In this document: piece after piece, positions 20,099 to 30,939 of the stretch
Numbering within the stretch: the first letter of the stretch is position 1
Layout of the letters: every line of letters begins with the position of its first letter
Origin: Diploptera punctata
Taxonomy: Eukaryota > Arthropoda > Insecta > Blattodea > Blaberidae
Assembly (NCBI GenBank): GCA_030220185.1
Contig: JASPKZ010009913.1
Span: forward strand, 31,275 to 95,274
Reading direction: 5' to 3'
DNA: 64,000 nucleotides
Notes under the pieces: model-generated
Databases searched by the model: none
Told to the model about the DNA's origin: nothing
What the model saw: only the letters and a program-made list of their open reading frames with translations
Made by a program: the position numbers and the translations under genes

Positions 20099-20149
20099 GG
20101 AGATAATGCTTTATAAATTGTTATTTTACAGCTTTGTTTCTGGATAGTC

Positions 20150-20265
20150 CGCAATTTTTTTTTCATGTTGTCTTCTACGTTTCTAAGCTTCATTTTAAAA
20201 CCAAAATTATCTCGAAATTCGGATGTCCACTTTTTGCACCGTACCCTAATTTTGATTGAATAATA
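20150..20265 (-). repeat. Rep-W fragment
   Basis: Inverted match to 17340-17440. Confidence 0.55.
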
Positions 20266-20276
20266 CGAGTCAGTTC

Positions 20277-20535
20277 ACCGCTGTGGTCTCGAGGTAGCGT
20301 GCTGCCTTGTAACGCAGCGGTCCCCGGTCGGGGCAGTTTTTCTGGGTGAGGTTTTTTATCGGGGATTTTCCTCACCTGTAAGACAAACGTCAGGAAAACT
20401 CTAAGGTCCAAACGGTCCCCGAAATCATATGGCCATCATCATCATCCTTATCATTATCATCATCATCATCCTTCACCGGTGTGGAAAGCAACGGGAAGCT
20501 ACCACACCTACAATTCTCTAGTAAAGCTGCAAGCT
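20277..20535 (+). mobile_element. SINE-B, small internal deletion in head
   Basis: The B box region is shortened (cagcggtccccggtcgg lacks the ggttcga part), so this copy should be unable to use its own promoter. The same lesion occurs in the SINE-B2 at 50928. Confidence 0.8.
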
Positions 20536-20559
20536 TTATATCAGCCTATAGTCTGTAGT

Positions 20560-20765
20560 GGGATCACTTTATCTTTTTTTGTTTTACCCGTAAACTCAAG
20601 ATAGGCATAATAGATGACAGGCACGAAAGGGGAATAAGAGATGGACACAAAAACTGCTTGTAAGAAAACCAAGAGGTAAAGCTCCCAGCAGATAGTAAAA
20701 TAATGAGGTGGGAGAATGGTATTAACCATGATTTGAAGCAACTAAATTAAAAAGGAGATCAATCG
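20560..20765 (+). pseudogene. Diverged LINE-a tail
   Basis: Recognisable by tgcttgtaagaaaaccaag and aatgaggtgggagaatgg. Heavily mutated. Confidence 0.55.
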
Positions 20766-20837
20766 ATTTTTTTTATTAAATATTATTATTCCGGCTTTTG
20801 CAATGAATATACATTTTTCCGGTACCCATGTTCACAG

Positions 20838-21165
20838 TTAACTACACATTTGTTTCAACACATTTTTCCATTCTTGTCTGTTCATCCATATATCTTCTTC
20901 TATTTCCCATTCCATCTTAGTTTCATTGATTCCCTGAATCCATGTAATATTTGGTCTACCCTTCTTTTTCCTTCCCTGTGGTTCCCAATCCATGATTATC
21001 TTAGGTAGTCTTCCTTCTTCCATCCTTCTAATGTGTCCGTACCAATTTAATTGTTTATTCTTTATAAAATCTAATATTGAATATTGTACCTGCATTTTTT
21101 CTTTTATATATGGATTTCTCAATATTAGCTCATTTTAGGGATGTATTGAGAGCTTGTGTCCGCGC
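20838..21165 (-). pseudogene. LINE-d tail
   Basis: A 94-residue minus-strand frame keeps KNKQLNWYGHIRRMEEGRLP, RKKKGRPNITW and DRQEW-like residues of a non-LTR reverse transcriptase C-terminus. Confidence 0.72.
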
Positions 21166-21244
21166 GTGCCATTTAGTTCTCTCAGCGTGGATAGAACAGT
21201 AGTTCTATGCATTTTTAAGCCGAGGATTAAATAAGATAATAAAT

Positions 21245-21470
21245 GTCACGTGACTCGTAAGTCAATCCTGCGACGTAATCTACAGGCATGAAGCCTTGCT
21301 GCAGAGCTAAGGGATTTGCGATATGTCAATTCCCCAGTGGGGAAGACATTTTCTCGTGAAATTTCAGTCAGTGTGAGGCCGGTAATCACCCAGCACCATG
21401 AGGAAATTGTGCAGCTACAATAAGTAGCGACTCCAGAAGTGACGGCTCGTGAAATATGTAGTGTGTGGAT
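21245..21470 (+). mobile_element. SINE-E, diverged
   Basis: Shares gggatttgcg, ccccagtggggaagac and agctacaataagtagcg with the full SINE-E at 22562-22905. The head is damaged and the 3' part missing. Confidence 0.55.
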
Positions 21471-21479
21471 CATAGTTAT

Positions 21480-21745
21480 TGACGTCAAATAATTTAATCA
21501 TCATCAACATCAAGGATTGTTCCGATCTCATTATAGGTCGAATTTGTCCTTCCATCTCAATGGTCTTCCCAACATTATTCTCCCTTTTGGTTAATAATTA
21601 TACATTCTTCTTGGTATGCGCTGTTCATTTATTCGTAAGACGTGCTGAAGATAAGCATTTTGATAATATTGTATTCTTTCACAGAGATTAAATATATTAA
21701 GTTCTGTTCTTATATCTTCGTTTTTCTTTTTATCGGTATTTTTCA
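21480..21745 (-). pseudogene. LINE-d type tail, decayed
   Basis: Minus strand contains IRTELNIFNLCERIQYYQN and LGRPLRWKDKFDL in different frames, the same element type as 50814-51435. Confidence 0.5.
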
Positions 21746-21774
21746 AATAATTTAATTAAAACTATATATATCGA

Positions 21775-22020
21775 TGGGCAGGACATGTGGCACAAATGGG
21801 AAATGAAAGACGTGCATGGAAGCTTCTTGTAGGAAAACCAGAAGGAAAACGTCCAGTTGGTAGACCAAGAATGAGGTGGGAGAATAACATTAACTATGAT
21901 TTGAGGGAAGTAGATTATACAGGGAATGATGGGAAAACGTTTGCTCAGGAGAAGGATGTATGGAGAGCTGATGTCCGCGCGGCCATGAAACTACGGGTTC
22001 GATAGTGCCAGTGAGTTAGT
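21775..22020 (+). pseudogene. LINE-a tail
   Basis: A 72-residue open frame MAQMGNERRAWKLLVGKPEG, then GRPRMRWENN and DLREVDYTGND, ending near gccagtgagttag. Strong 5' truncation. Confidence 0.85.
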
Positions 22021-22027
22021 TATATAT

Positions 22028-22250
22028 AAACTAGCGGACCCGGCAGACGTTGTCCTGCCCGAACGCTCAATTCTCGTGTTATGACCGGACGATAAAAATA
22101 TAAGTTGCTTTTTTTTACCATAAAATTCACTAATTAAGACATAATTATATATTATTAAATAAGTTCGCAAGAAAACCTCTCGCAGCCATCTGTTGTGGCT
22201 CAAAAAGTGTGCATAATGACACATTGTTGTAGCGCGGAATATGTCCATCT
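22028..22250 (+). repeat. Rep-V fragment
   Basis: Starts actagcggacccggcagac; matches 4004-4085 and inverted 3220-3450. Confidence 0.6.
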
Positions 22251-22329
22251 ACTTATTCCGATCTTGTTGGAATATATGAGCTGGAAGGCAAAATGAGTGA
22301 GTTATTCGTAAAAGAATACGTCATGACCG

Positions 22330-22515
22330 AACGTTTGCTTTCCTGCTATTAGCGGCTTGAGAAGACCAGCTATAACGGCTGGAAGACCCGATATGCTGAC
22401 CACATGTCACCCCTACACTGGTTAGATGATCGTCTACCTCTGTGATTAACACATGTGGATGTGAGGCCAGCAGCCGGATGGTAGGCCAAGGTCTTTCCAG
22501 GTCTGTCGCCCTTGG
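22330..22515 (+). mobile_element. SINE-E, 3' body only
   Basis: gagaagaccagctataacgg to ccaggtctgtcgccc matches the body of the full copy 50 bp downstream. Confidence 0.7.
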
Positions 22516-22561
22516 AGAAAGAAAATAAATATATATATACATATATAAATCGTTTATAGTC

Positions 22562-22905
22562 CCGCGCCATAGCCGAGTGGTTAAGGCAGGAATCCTTGAC
22601 GTAGAGCTACGGGACTTGCGCTGGTTCGAGTCTCCATGGGGGAAGAAATTTTTCTCATGGTATTTCGGCCAGTATGGGACCGATACCTACACAGCATCAT
22701 GAGACATTTGGGTAGCTACAATAAGTAACGGTTCCAGGTTGACAAAACCAGCTATAACGGCTGGGGGACTTGTCACGCTGAACCACATGTCACCCCTACA
22801 CTGGCTAGATGATCATATACCTTGTGATTGACACATGTGCATGTAAGGCCAGCAGCCTGCTGGTACGCTAAGGGCCTTCTAGGCCTGTCGCGCCATGCAA
22901 TATAT
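22562..22905 (+). mobile_element. SINE-E, full length
   Basis: tRNA-Ser/Leu-like head: A box tagccgagtgg is perfect, B box ggttcgagtct. The body includes agctataacggctggggg and ends cctgtcgcgcc. About 340 bp. Three related fragments lie within 1.5 kb. Confidence 0.85.
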
Positions 22906-22924
22906 TTTATTAAAATAATTTATA

Positions 22925-23105
22925 AGAGGGGCAATCCCTTAAGGATTGGCCACCCCTGACTCCAGATTGAGAAAACCAGTTATTGCCACATGACATCCCT
23001 ATACAGGTTGGATAATCATCCACCTCTGTAAATGGTCCATGTAGGATGTGAGGCCAGCAAGCGATTGTTAGGACAAGAGCCTTCTCGGCTTGTCACTGAT
23101 GACAT
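22925..23105 (+). mobile_element. SINE-E, diverged body
   Basis: gagaaaaccagttattgcc to ttctcggcttgtcac aligns with the SINE-E body; the head is absent. Confidence 0.6.
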
Positions 23106-23465
23106 GTTATGGAACACGATCTGTCAGGAAGATAGGGATCGAGAGAAATTCAAACGTTTACGACTTGTGACGCATCTGGCATTAAATTTATTCATTCAGT
23201 AGACCCATAGTATTCTCAGTGAGTCAACTTGATTGATGCTAAACATTTGGTTGTCCTGGTAAGGTTTCTTAGCTTGAATGGCTTCTCACCGGATACTACG
23301 CAATTTCCAAATTATTGAATGCTCTACGCTCACATTTCTTCAATTTTAACTCCTTTTCTTTCAGAGAATTCTGAAGGAAAGAAGAAGCAATTGAGGTTGT
23401 TCTCAAGAAGATAATTTTGAATTTTTTATACAGATTTGCACCGATCCTGCCTTGTATACACCAAA
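23106..23465. other. Unclassified spacer
   Basis: Mixed-composition sequence with no feature I can support. Confidence 0.4.
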
Positions 23466-23469
23466 ATTG

Positions 23470-23520
<51 letters not shown>
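23466..23520. repeat. (TA)n microsatellite
   Basis: Long TA run immediately 5' to a tRNA-like repeat. Confidence 0.95.
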
Positions 23521-23521
<1 letters not shown>

Positions 23522-23612
23522 TATGATAAGAAAAATAAATGCCTGGACGGGATTCGAACCCGGATCTCTGAGTCTGTACCTCAGCGTGATATCCATTACA
23601 CTACCAGGCGAA
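23521..23612 (-). mobile_element. tRNA-like repeat, single copy with one arm
   Basis: The minus-strand tRNA-like core at 23541-23609 (69 nt) has a 6-bp acceptor stem gcctgg/ccaggc, anticodon stem ctgag/ctcag and a TΨC loop ttcgaat. The anticodon position reads ACA. The D and TΨC stems are weak. The flank gtatgataagaaaaataaat is shared with 23821 onward. Probably the parent form of the palindromic element at 23775-24011. Confidence 0.6.
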
Positions 23613-23774
23613 TCCAATTCAAACACTTATCTTTCTTATATATGTATTATACTCTCCATTATTACTAGATGTCGCGAGAACACTGTCTTCACTGCCATCT
23701 AGTAGCTGACTATATCAAGTAAGCAAATTAAAGAGAATATTTATTTTACTTTATAGCAGTGACGCTTTATCGAT

Positions 23775-24006
23775 GTTATAATTAAATCTTTAACATTGAG
23801 CAATGCAAGCTTAATATGGTATGATAAGAAAAATAAATGCCTGGACGGGATTCGAACCCGGATCTCTGGATTTATACTTCCTCGGTAGCGTAATCGGCAG
23901 CTCACTGGGATATAAATACAGAGGTCCAGGTTCAAGTCCCGTCCGAGCATTTATTTTCTTATCATGTCATATTAAGCTTGCATTGCTCAATGTCAAAAAT
24001 GTAATT

Positions 24007-24011
<5 letters not shown>
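23775..24011 (+). mobile_element. Palindromic element, tRNA-like heads in opposition
   Basis: Left arm 23775-23876 and right arm about 23910-24011 are near reverse complements over ~100 bases. They include gagcaatgcaagcttaat and the B-box half of a tRNA-like sequence on each strand. The single loop holds the A-box half (ggtagcgtaatcgg). It resembles the 13856-14056 element, but here the inverted repeat extends into the tRNA part. Confidence 0.72.
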
Positions 24012-24073
<62 letters not shown>

Positions 24074-24080
24074 TGCGTGT
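24011..24080. repeat. (CA)n(TA)n(GTGT) microsatellite
   Basis: Compound dinucleotide run between the palindrome and SINE-D. Confidence 0.95.
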
Positions 24081-24087
24081 GTGTATC

Positions 24088-24297
24088 GCGGCTCCGTGGC
24101 GCAAGCGCTTAGACGCTCGCCTCTCACCGCTGGGGTTCCGAGATCTCGAGTCTCTGTCACTCCAAGTGGGTTTCGTGGTGGACGAAGACAGAGCTTTGGG
24201 CAGGTTTTTCTAGGGGTTTCTCCTGTTTTCCCCTGCCACAAATATCATTCCACCATTTCCCCATATTCATCTCATCCTTTTTGTTTAATTTCATTCA

Positions 24298-24320
<23 letters not shown>
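24088..24320 (+). mobile_element. SINE-D, 3' truncated at a TA run
   Basis: Perfect A box tggcgcaagcg; B-box region gatctcgagtctc. The body stops at a TA microsatellite (24299-24330). Confidence 0.8.

Positions 24321-24330
<10 letters not shown>
24299..24330. repeat. (TA)n microsatellite
   Basis: TA run at the end of SINE-D. Confidence 0.95.
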
Positions 24331-24335
<5 letters not shown>

Positions 24336-24340
24336 GTATG

Positions 24341-24775
24341 AGCTAATACCCAGCGTGCGTTGCTACGTCAAAATAAATGAAATATTAAAGGTTAATTAAA
24401 TTGTATGGTATACGCTGAGACGAACAAACATGGTGCTTGCTAGTCGGTTTTTAATTTCGGATTTCAGGTAAACTTTCACTTCTAGTTGTCGGATTTCCCT
24501 AATTTTTGGTTAATACCTACCTCGGTTTATTTTAATACGATATACTGATTTTGTTGTTGTGAAACATGGACAATTGTGACCCCTACAGCGATTTTTAAAT
24601 TTTCACTTCAGGTGAACTCCTACACCTAATGGTTTTAGAAGGCCCAATTTTGAATCCAAACCATCCGGGACCCACTCAAACACACATACACACAAAATTA
24701 ATCAAAATCGGTTCAGTCGTTTAGCAGGAGTTCAGTGACAAAAGCACGTACAGAGGAACTATTATATAATTATAA
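24341..24775 (-). repeat. Rep-V, opposite strand
   Basis: Reverse match to 2990-3240, with ccgggacccactcaaacac and atcaaaatcggttcagtcg. Starts gagctaatacccagcgtgc. Confidence 0.6.
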
Positions 24776-24782
24776 CTCGTAC

Positions 24783-25092
24783 CTAACTCAGGGTCGGGTC
24801 AAGGGATGAGATGAGTTGAAGCTCTCTATATAGAGGTCTGTGAATGACAAGGGTGCCGTCCGATCATGCCTGAAGCACCATCAAAAGGGGCAGATGAACG
24901 AAATGAAACGAAATAAATAAGATGAGTATGGAGAAATTGTGGAATAAAATTGTGGCAAGGGAAAAAGGGAAAAAACACGAGAAAGACCTGCCCAAGCTCC
25001 TTTTCGTCCACCACGAAACCCACGTGGAGTGATCCAGACCCCGGCGCAGCGGCGAGAGGCGATCGTCTAACCGCTTGCGCCACGGAGCCGCC
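24783..25092 (-). mobile_element. SINE-D, full length
   Basis: Minus strand head ggctccgtggcgcaagcgg at the right end; the tail ends near accctgagttag on the minus strand. It faces the copy at 24088-24320. Confidence 0.8.
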
Positions 25093-25097
25093 AATTA

Positions 25098-25548
25098 CTA
25101 TATATATATATATATATATTCATAGCCCTCAGGGGTCCTCATCTAGGGGATATGTGGATGGCGACCACAAGGTGCCCAAGCTGTGCAAAACATTTCTTCC
25201 ACTTACTTGTGTTTTGCACTCTTTTAACTTTTCTATCTAACCTCTCTTGGTTAACTCTTGTTTTTTCGACCCCGACGCTATTAGGGCATCCGAGGGCTAG
25301 GGAGTCCTTCCTTTCTTCCATTTCTCCTTTCCTTTATTTTCTTTTCTTCTCCAGAAAAGCCTGACCAGAGGCTATAAGATGGCAGCCCCATCACTGGTCT
25401 TGCCTTCCTTTGGCCAGCAACCAATCGAAGGGACTATTATTACGCTTTCAAGTCTTATACGAGAATTTCCCATATGGAAAATTTTCTATAGGATCGTAAA
25501 AGGCCTTGGCCTAATACTTGGAAGGAAGAAGAAGAAGAAGATATATAT
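25098..25548. repeat. TA run and G+C-richer unclassified segment ending in (GAA)n
   Basis: 25122-25530 is less AT-rich than its surroundings, contains gaccagaggctataagatgg and ends in GAAGAAGAA. This resembles the 3' end of a non-LTR element, but no protein motif is present. The short ORFs here are unsupported. Confidence 0.35.
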
Positions 25549-26670
25549 TCATAGTAATTCTGCCCGAAGGCATGTCCTTCACTGCAATCATAGCATTTCC
25601 ATGCTATGCTTGCAGCTTTACTAGGGAAATGTAGGTGTGGTAGCTTCCCGTTGCTTTCCACACCGGTGAAGGATGATGGTGATGGCCATATGATTTCGGG
25701 GACCGTTTGGGCCTTAAAGTTTTCCTGACATTTGTCTTATAGGTGAGGAAAAACCCCGATAAAAACCTCACCCAGAAAAACTGTCCCGACCGGGATCAAA
25801 CCCGGGCCCGCTGCGTGACAAAGTAATTCTGCCCGAAGACAAGTCCTTCACTGCAACCATAGCATTTTCATGCTATGCTTGCAGCTTTACTAGGGAATTG
25901 TAGGGTGGTAGCTTCCCGTTGCTTTTCACACCGGTGTATGATGATGATGAAGATGGCCATATGATTTCGGGGACCGTTTGGGCCTTAAAGTTTTCCTGAC
26001 ATTTGTCTTATAGGTGAGGAAAAACCCCGATAAAAACCTCACCCAGAAAAACTGTCCCGACCGGGATCAAACCCGGGCCCGCTGCGTGACAAAGTAATTC
26101 TGCCCGAAGACAAGTCCTTCACTGCAACCATAGCATTTTCATGCTATGCTTGCAGCTTTACTAGGGAATTGTAGGGTGGTAGCTTCCCGTTGCTTTTCAC
26201 ACCGGTGTATGATGATGATGAAGATGGCCATATGATTTCGGGGACCGTTTGGGCCTTAAAGTTTTCCTGACATTTGTCTTATAGGTGAGGAAAAACCCCG
26301 ATAAAAACCTCACCCAGAAAAACTGTCCCGACCGGGATCAAACCCGGGCCCGCTGCGTGACAAAGTAATTCTGCCCGAAGACAAGTCCTTCACTGCAACC
26401 ATAGCATTTTCATGCTATGCTTGCAGCTTTACTAGGGAATTGTAGGGTGGTAGCTTCCCGTTGCTTTTCACACCGGTGTATGATGATGATGATGATGATG
26501 GCCATATGATTTCGGGGACCGTTTGGGCCTTAAAGTTTTCCTGACATTTGTCTTACAGGTGAAAAAAAACCGATAAAAATCTCACCCAGAAAAACTGTCC
26601 CGACCGGGATCGAACCCGGGCCCGCTGCCTGACAAGGCAGAACGCTACCTCGAGACCACAGCGGTGGACA
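25549..26670 (-). repeat. Tandem array of four SINE-B units
   Basis: Units start at about 25550, 25821, 26092 and 26363, giving an exact 271-bp period for the last three. Units 2 and 3 look identical over their whole length. Units 1-3 all stop at ctgcgtgaca in the head; only unit 4 has the complete head (to gcggtggac at 26669). This is duplication of a defined segment, not separate insertion. Confidence 0.9.
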
Positions 26671-26671
26671 T

Positions 26672-26721
26672 CATATATATATATATATATAAGTATATAT
26701 ATATATGTGTGTGTGTGTGTC
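26672..26721. repeat. (TA)n(TG)n microsatellite
   Basis: TA then GT runs at the SINE-B head. Confidence 0.95.
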
Positions 26722-27065
26722 CGTTAACGCTCTAGCGGCCGTAATTTTTGTTTCATCAAAACCTAACTTGACATGTAGCAATTCATTAAAAAATTGAAGT
26801 CGAATTTATTAACCAACAAAATCGGACCATTAACTGTAGTTCACCTGAAAGAAAAATATAATAATTGCCCTATATGTAGCAATTTTCGTTCTTCCACAAC
26901 GAAATTCAGTATATGCTATTAAAAACAAACCGAGGAAGGTGTTCTCTAAGAATCAGCAAAATCCGACCATTAGAATTTTTACCAGTTAACTAATTTATGG
27001 GGAATTAAAGTTATTTTATTAAAGTCAATTGTATTGGGTTTGATTTTGACAAAATGGTGGATAGA
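26722..27065 (+). repeat. Rep-V
   Basis: Order of blocks as at 2850-3110: tagttcacctgaaagaaaaa, ttcttccacaacgaaa, aatccgaccattag. Confidence 0.6.
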
Positions 27066-28034
27066 AAAATTCTCACACCTTGGCATGGCAACATCAGGGA
27101 CACTTACCACATAATCCGCAAAACAGTAATAGATTCAATGTTTATTGAGAATAAGAGATTGAAGAAGTAATTATCTTCATGCCCGATGTTGTAATAACAT
27201 TTTGAAGAAGGATTTGTGTCCCAAAAAGAATTACTGGTTCAGGTTGGGTTTAATTTTCGGTAGAGCCGGATTCTCTTCTTAGGGTCGGTAGTTGGTACAC
27301 TGGATAGGAAAACACTTTAAAATCACTAAAAAAATGTTTCTTGTAGAAATAATTTCACATTTATTCACTTCTTAAAGTTCCCAGCAGATTAATTAAATGT
27401 AGGTGGCATTATTCTTCACCGTCAATTAAAAATAAATTATTATTATTTTCTTGAATAAATTATTATTCTTGTATTAAATATTGCGTTTTATCAGGACATC
27501 TCTTCTTGCTTCTATCTTTATTGAAAGCTGTATGCAGAATGACTAGGGTAATTCTTTTATAATTTTATAGAACATTATTACATCACATGATATATTTAAA
27601 TTCTATTGATTAATAGTCCTTTAAATATAAGGTTTAAATTGATTTGTTAAATACGAAAGTTAATTGTTTTAACATCCAATCAGAGTTTAGTTTACTTTCA
27701 TTTAAGAATATGAAGTTAGGCAGGTGTTCTTATTACAGTTATAACAGAAGGATTTATAATTTTGACAACAATGACTTAAAACAATTTTTAAAAGCATAGT
27801 ATTACAAAAACTGTTAATGTAGTGCAAATTCTTTAATTGTTACGGACACATTTTTATTCAACAATAACGAACTATGAATTATTTAGAAGTTCTTATTTAT
27901 TCAAGTTATATTTAATTATTAAAAGAATTTTAAAATAAAAAATTATTAACTTAAACTTTCATATTTATTATGATATTAAAATCCTGCTATAAGATATGTA
28001 GGATCGCAATTCGAATGCTGTTTATAACCATTAT
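27066..28034. other. AT-rich unclassified region
   Basis: About 970 bp with no repeat partner, tRNA or credible coding frame. It may be old unique sequence, and is the longest quiet stretch in the first half. Confidence 0.45.
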
Positions 28035-28230
28035 TGTACAAGAGATTGAAGAAATCCAACTAAGATTGTATGGACATATAATGAGAAGAAGGGACACAGA
28101 AACAAACAAAGAAAAGGGAAACGTGGTAGACCAAAGCCAACGTGGATAAAGGGAATTCAAGACAACATGAAGAAGAGAAATATGACAGAAGCAGACACGC
28201 AAGACCGGGAAGTGTGGAAGAAATAAATTG
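28035..28230 (+). pseudogene. LINE-d tail
   Basis: Reads EEIQLRLYGHIMRRRDTE, then KRGRPKPTWIKGIQDNM and DREVWKK before a stop, with one frame change. Confidence 0.7.
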
Positions 28231-28234
28231 TATG

Positions 28235-28585
28235 TTTTGGTTGTGGATACCTGTGTAAATAACAGAAACAATCCTGAAATAAATAAACAGATATTGGTAA
28301 AAATAAAGTCTCTAAGAAGAAAATGTAAAAATCATAAAAAGCACCCCACGCTTTTGATGGTAAAGTTATTTATCCCAAGCATGTTGGAAATTAAAATTAT
28401 TTTTCCTTTTTTTTTTTTTGGTTCGATTTTCTAATAAAGCGTGTTGTTTTAGTTTTTTAAAACTATTATTTATTTTTTTATTTTTTAGTTTTAATATTTT
28501 ACAGAATAAGATAAAATGTAAATATCTTTAAATTCGATTCTATTGTAGTATGAGCTGAAAGTAATACTCTTCTAAAAAATACCTC
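28235..28585. other. Unclassified AT-rich spacer
   Basis: Poly-T stretch near 28408-28420; nothing else recognised. Confidence 0.4.
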
Positions 28586-28587
28586 CC

Positions 28588-28650
28588 AGCCGGATTTGAA
28601 CCAGCGACCTATGGATTACAGAAATTATATACCACTACAACGATTGATTA
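28588..28650 (-). repeat. tRNA-like pseudogene or SINE head
   Basis: Minus strand has B box ggttcaaatcc and an A-box-like gtagtggtata. No full cloverleaf. Confidence 0.4.
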
Positions 28651-28687
28651 AAAAGTCGACAAGACCGCAACCTATTATACCAGTTTT

Positions 28688-29180
28688 CATTTTTTTTATT
28701 TTCTGATGATTCTGGCCAGGATTCTAGAAACAAAATATGAAATTATTGTATTATCACGGGTCCTTTGCAAGTACACAAAGTTTCAAGTCGATTCAATGTT
28801 TCTAAGTGGGTGAAAATCGTGTTCACAAATTCCGTTACATAGATAAAAATACACTTTTTTATTTTCTGATGATTCTGGCCAGGATTTTAGAAAACAAATA
28901 TGAAATTATTATATTGTCACGGGTCCTATACACGTATACAAAGTTTCAAGTCGATCCAATGTTTCTGAGTGGGTGAAAATCGTGTTCAAAAATTCCGTTA
29001 CATAGATACAAAGACACTTTTTTTTATTTTCTGATGAGTCTGGCCATGATATTAGAAACAAAATATTGAATTATTATATTGTCACGGGTCTTTTACAAGT
29101 ATGCAAAGTTTCAAGTCGATCCAATGATTTTAAGTGGGTGAAAATCGCGTTAAAAGATTCAGTTACATAGATACAGGTCA
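28688..29180 (+). repeat. Three-unit ~164-bp tandem repeat
   Basis: Units begin near 28688, 28851 and 29016 (spacings 163 and 165). Each runs from ttttattttctgatga to gttacatagata. The last unit is followed by caggtcaagctaatataaag, a phrase typical of dispersed arthropod repeats. Confidence 0.85.
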
Positions 29181-29540
29181 AGCTAATATAAAGCGTGTAA
29201 AAAATAATAATTTTCTCTTCCTGTAAAACTTGTGACACGACACTTTTTGAAATCAAGCTGTTCAAATACGAAGAAACCCCAGCACTGCAGCGCACATGTG
29301 GAAAACCACTGAAATATACAGTATTTTAAATGCTACATTATCACGCAATAACGGGTGATATTAAGACGTATTAAATTTATGTCCCCATAACGACGTCATA
29401 AAACTAACAATACTTTACGGCAGGGAACGTAATATTACTCAACCCTGAGTTTCGGTAACCTATTTAACTACAAAAGTCCAACATAACTCTCCAGTAAAAC
29501 TCGAAAAGACGCAAAATTAAAGTTTTATAAGACTATTTAA
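29181..29540. other. Unclassified spacer
   Basis: No feature recognised. The short minus-strand ORF at 29074-29295 overlaps the tandem repeat and is unsupported. Confidence 0.4.
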
Positions 29541-29542
29541 GT

Positions 29543-30395
29543 CATGCCCCAAATGGGAGTCAATGACCAATCACATTTCAATGATTTTTTTATTTACAAC
29601 CAATCACAGTCGTGTTTCGCCTAAAATTTACCAACTAAAGTTCATCATAATAAAGAAAGCTTTTTCTTCTTCTTCTTCTTCACGGTTTAGGCTTATTTAC
29701 TAGCCTGTTCCGGCTCCAAATTGTTGCGCTTTCCATCTTTTCCTTAGTCTTCCCAAACTTCTTCTTCCTCGTGGTGAATAGTACAGAAAGCACCTCCTTA
29801 TTAACATTCTGAATAGGTCATAGTATTATTTTGCAGTGACTGACCATGTAAGAAATACGGCTACCAGATTGTATATATAGTGCATGAATGTTAGCAGATA
29901 GCGCATGCGGGAGATAATATAAAAATATTTATAGCAATTAATTGTACCGCAAAAAAAAACACTCTTCGCAATTTCTTAAACGAATTATTTTCCAGGAAAT
30001 GACGTTGCAGAAAAATATAACTGACATATTTACATCGTAGGACATCAGAAATTAATTAATACATATAATGTTGGTTATAAATTTCTCCACTAGGGTGCAT
30101 TCTTACAATATTGCGATCCTTTGGCAATAAATAATATGATCTGGTTGAAGTGATGAACAAAATAAGAAAATGAAGCGTACAAATCGTTTCTCATTTGTTT
30201 TCAAACATCGCCGTTTACATTGAAATATTTTAAAATAATTAGAGTTAAATAATGATTTGTGAGTAAAGAGCTGAATTTTATTCATTAAATAGTTCTAACA
30301 AATGCCACTCTTGATTTCCAAATTATCTACATAAATTCACGACTCACGAAGTGAGGAGTGAATTTATCGATAATTTGGAAATCACTCGTGGCATT
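29543..30395 (-). mobile_element. Rep-Z with nested LINE fragment
   Basis: Full-length family member on the minus strand. At 29661-29784 it is interrupted by a LINE tail that begins with (TTC)n. The 7-bp agaaagc flanks the insert at 29654-29660 and 29785-29791. The left terminal hairpin module is at 30320-30395. Confidence 0.75.
29661..29784 (-). pseudogene. Short LINE 3' end inserted in Rep-Z
   Basis: ctagcctgttccggctcc and (TTC)n match the end of the dead LINE at 16500-17115. A possible 7-bp TSD supports retrotransposition. Confidence 0.55.
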
Positions 30396-30530
30396 ATTTA
30401 TAACTCGCAATAACCATTTGTCTTTTAGTTCATTTATGCCAAGGAGATAGGGATAAGTAGATTCTGGGCAATGTTGGGTAATCAGCACGGGTATCTAAAA
30501 TATTTACTATATAAATTTACAATTATTTTT
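30396..30530. other. Unclassified spacer
   Basis: No feature. Confidence 0.35.
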
Positions 30531-30780
30531 CTTTTTACTTATTCAACTAAACATAAAAAACGCGTTTAATTTATTTAGGCGTAGCAACGTATGCCGTGTA
30601 TTAACTACTAATATAATAGGCCTAAATATGAACATTTTCAGAGTAGATTTAAGTGAGTTTATATTAAGAAAACGATAAAAATTGCGATGACAGCTCTGAT
30701 GTAATAGCTGATTCATGAACCAACAATAAATATAAACTGTGGATGTTAACAATAACAGTAAATCAATCAGAGAGTGAACG
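30531..30780 (-). repeat. Rep-V type fragment
   Basis: Inverted match to 15060-15150 (ggcgtagcaacgtatgccg). Confidence 0.45.
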
Positions 30781-30883
30781 ACGTTAGGATAACGATATCA
30801 TAACTACAGGTAGAGGTTAACAGGCCGTGAAGGACGGCACTACGCTGTAGAGAACTGCACATTTTACAGGAGGCTTCATTATT

Positions 30884-30887
<4 letters not shown>

Positions 30888-30936
<49 letters not shown>
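30888..30936. repeat. (TA)n microsatellite
   Basis: Pure TA run adjacent to the PLE terminal array. Confidence 0.95.
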
Positions 30937-30938
<2 letters not shown>

Positions 30939-30939
30939 T

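Noticed and set aside
23541..23609. Functional tRNA gene
   Set aside because: The anticodon position reads ACA, the D and TΨC stems are weak, and the sequence is part of a repeat family with fixed flanks.
28700..29050. CTGATGA followed by GAAAC in the 165-bp tandem repeat, as a further hammerhead
   Set aside because: The bases between the core halves do not form a stem II adjacent to the core and no stem I is visible.
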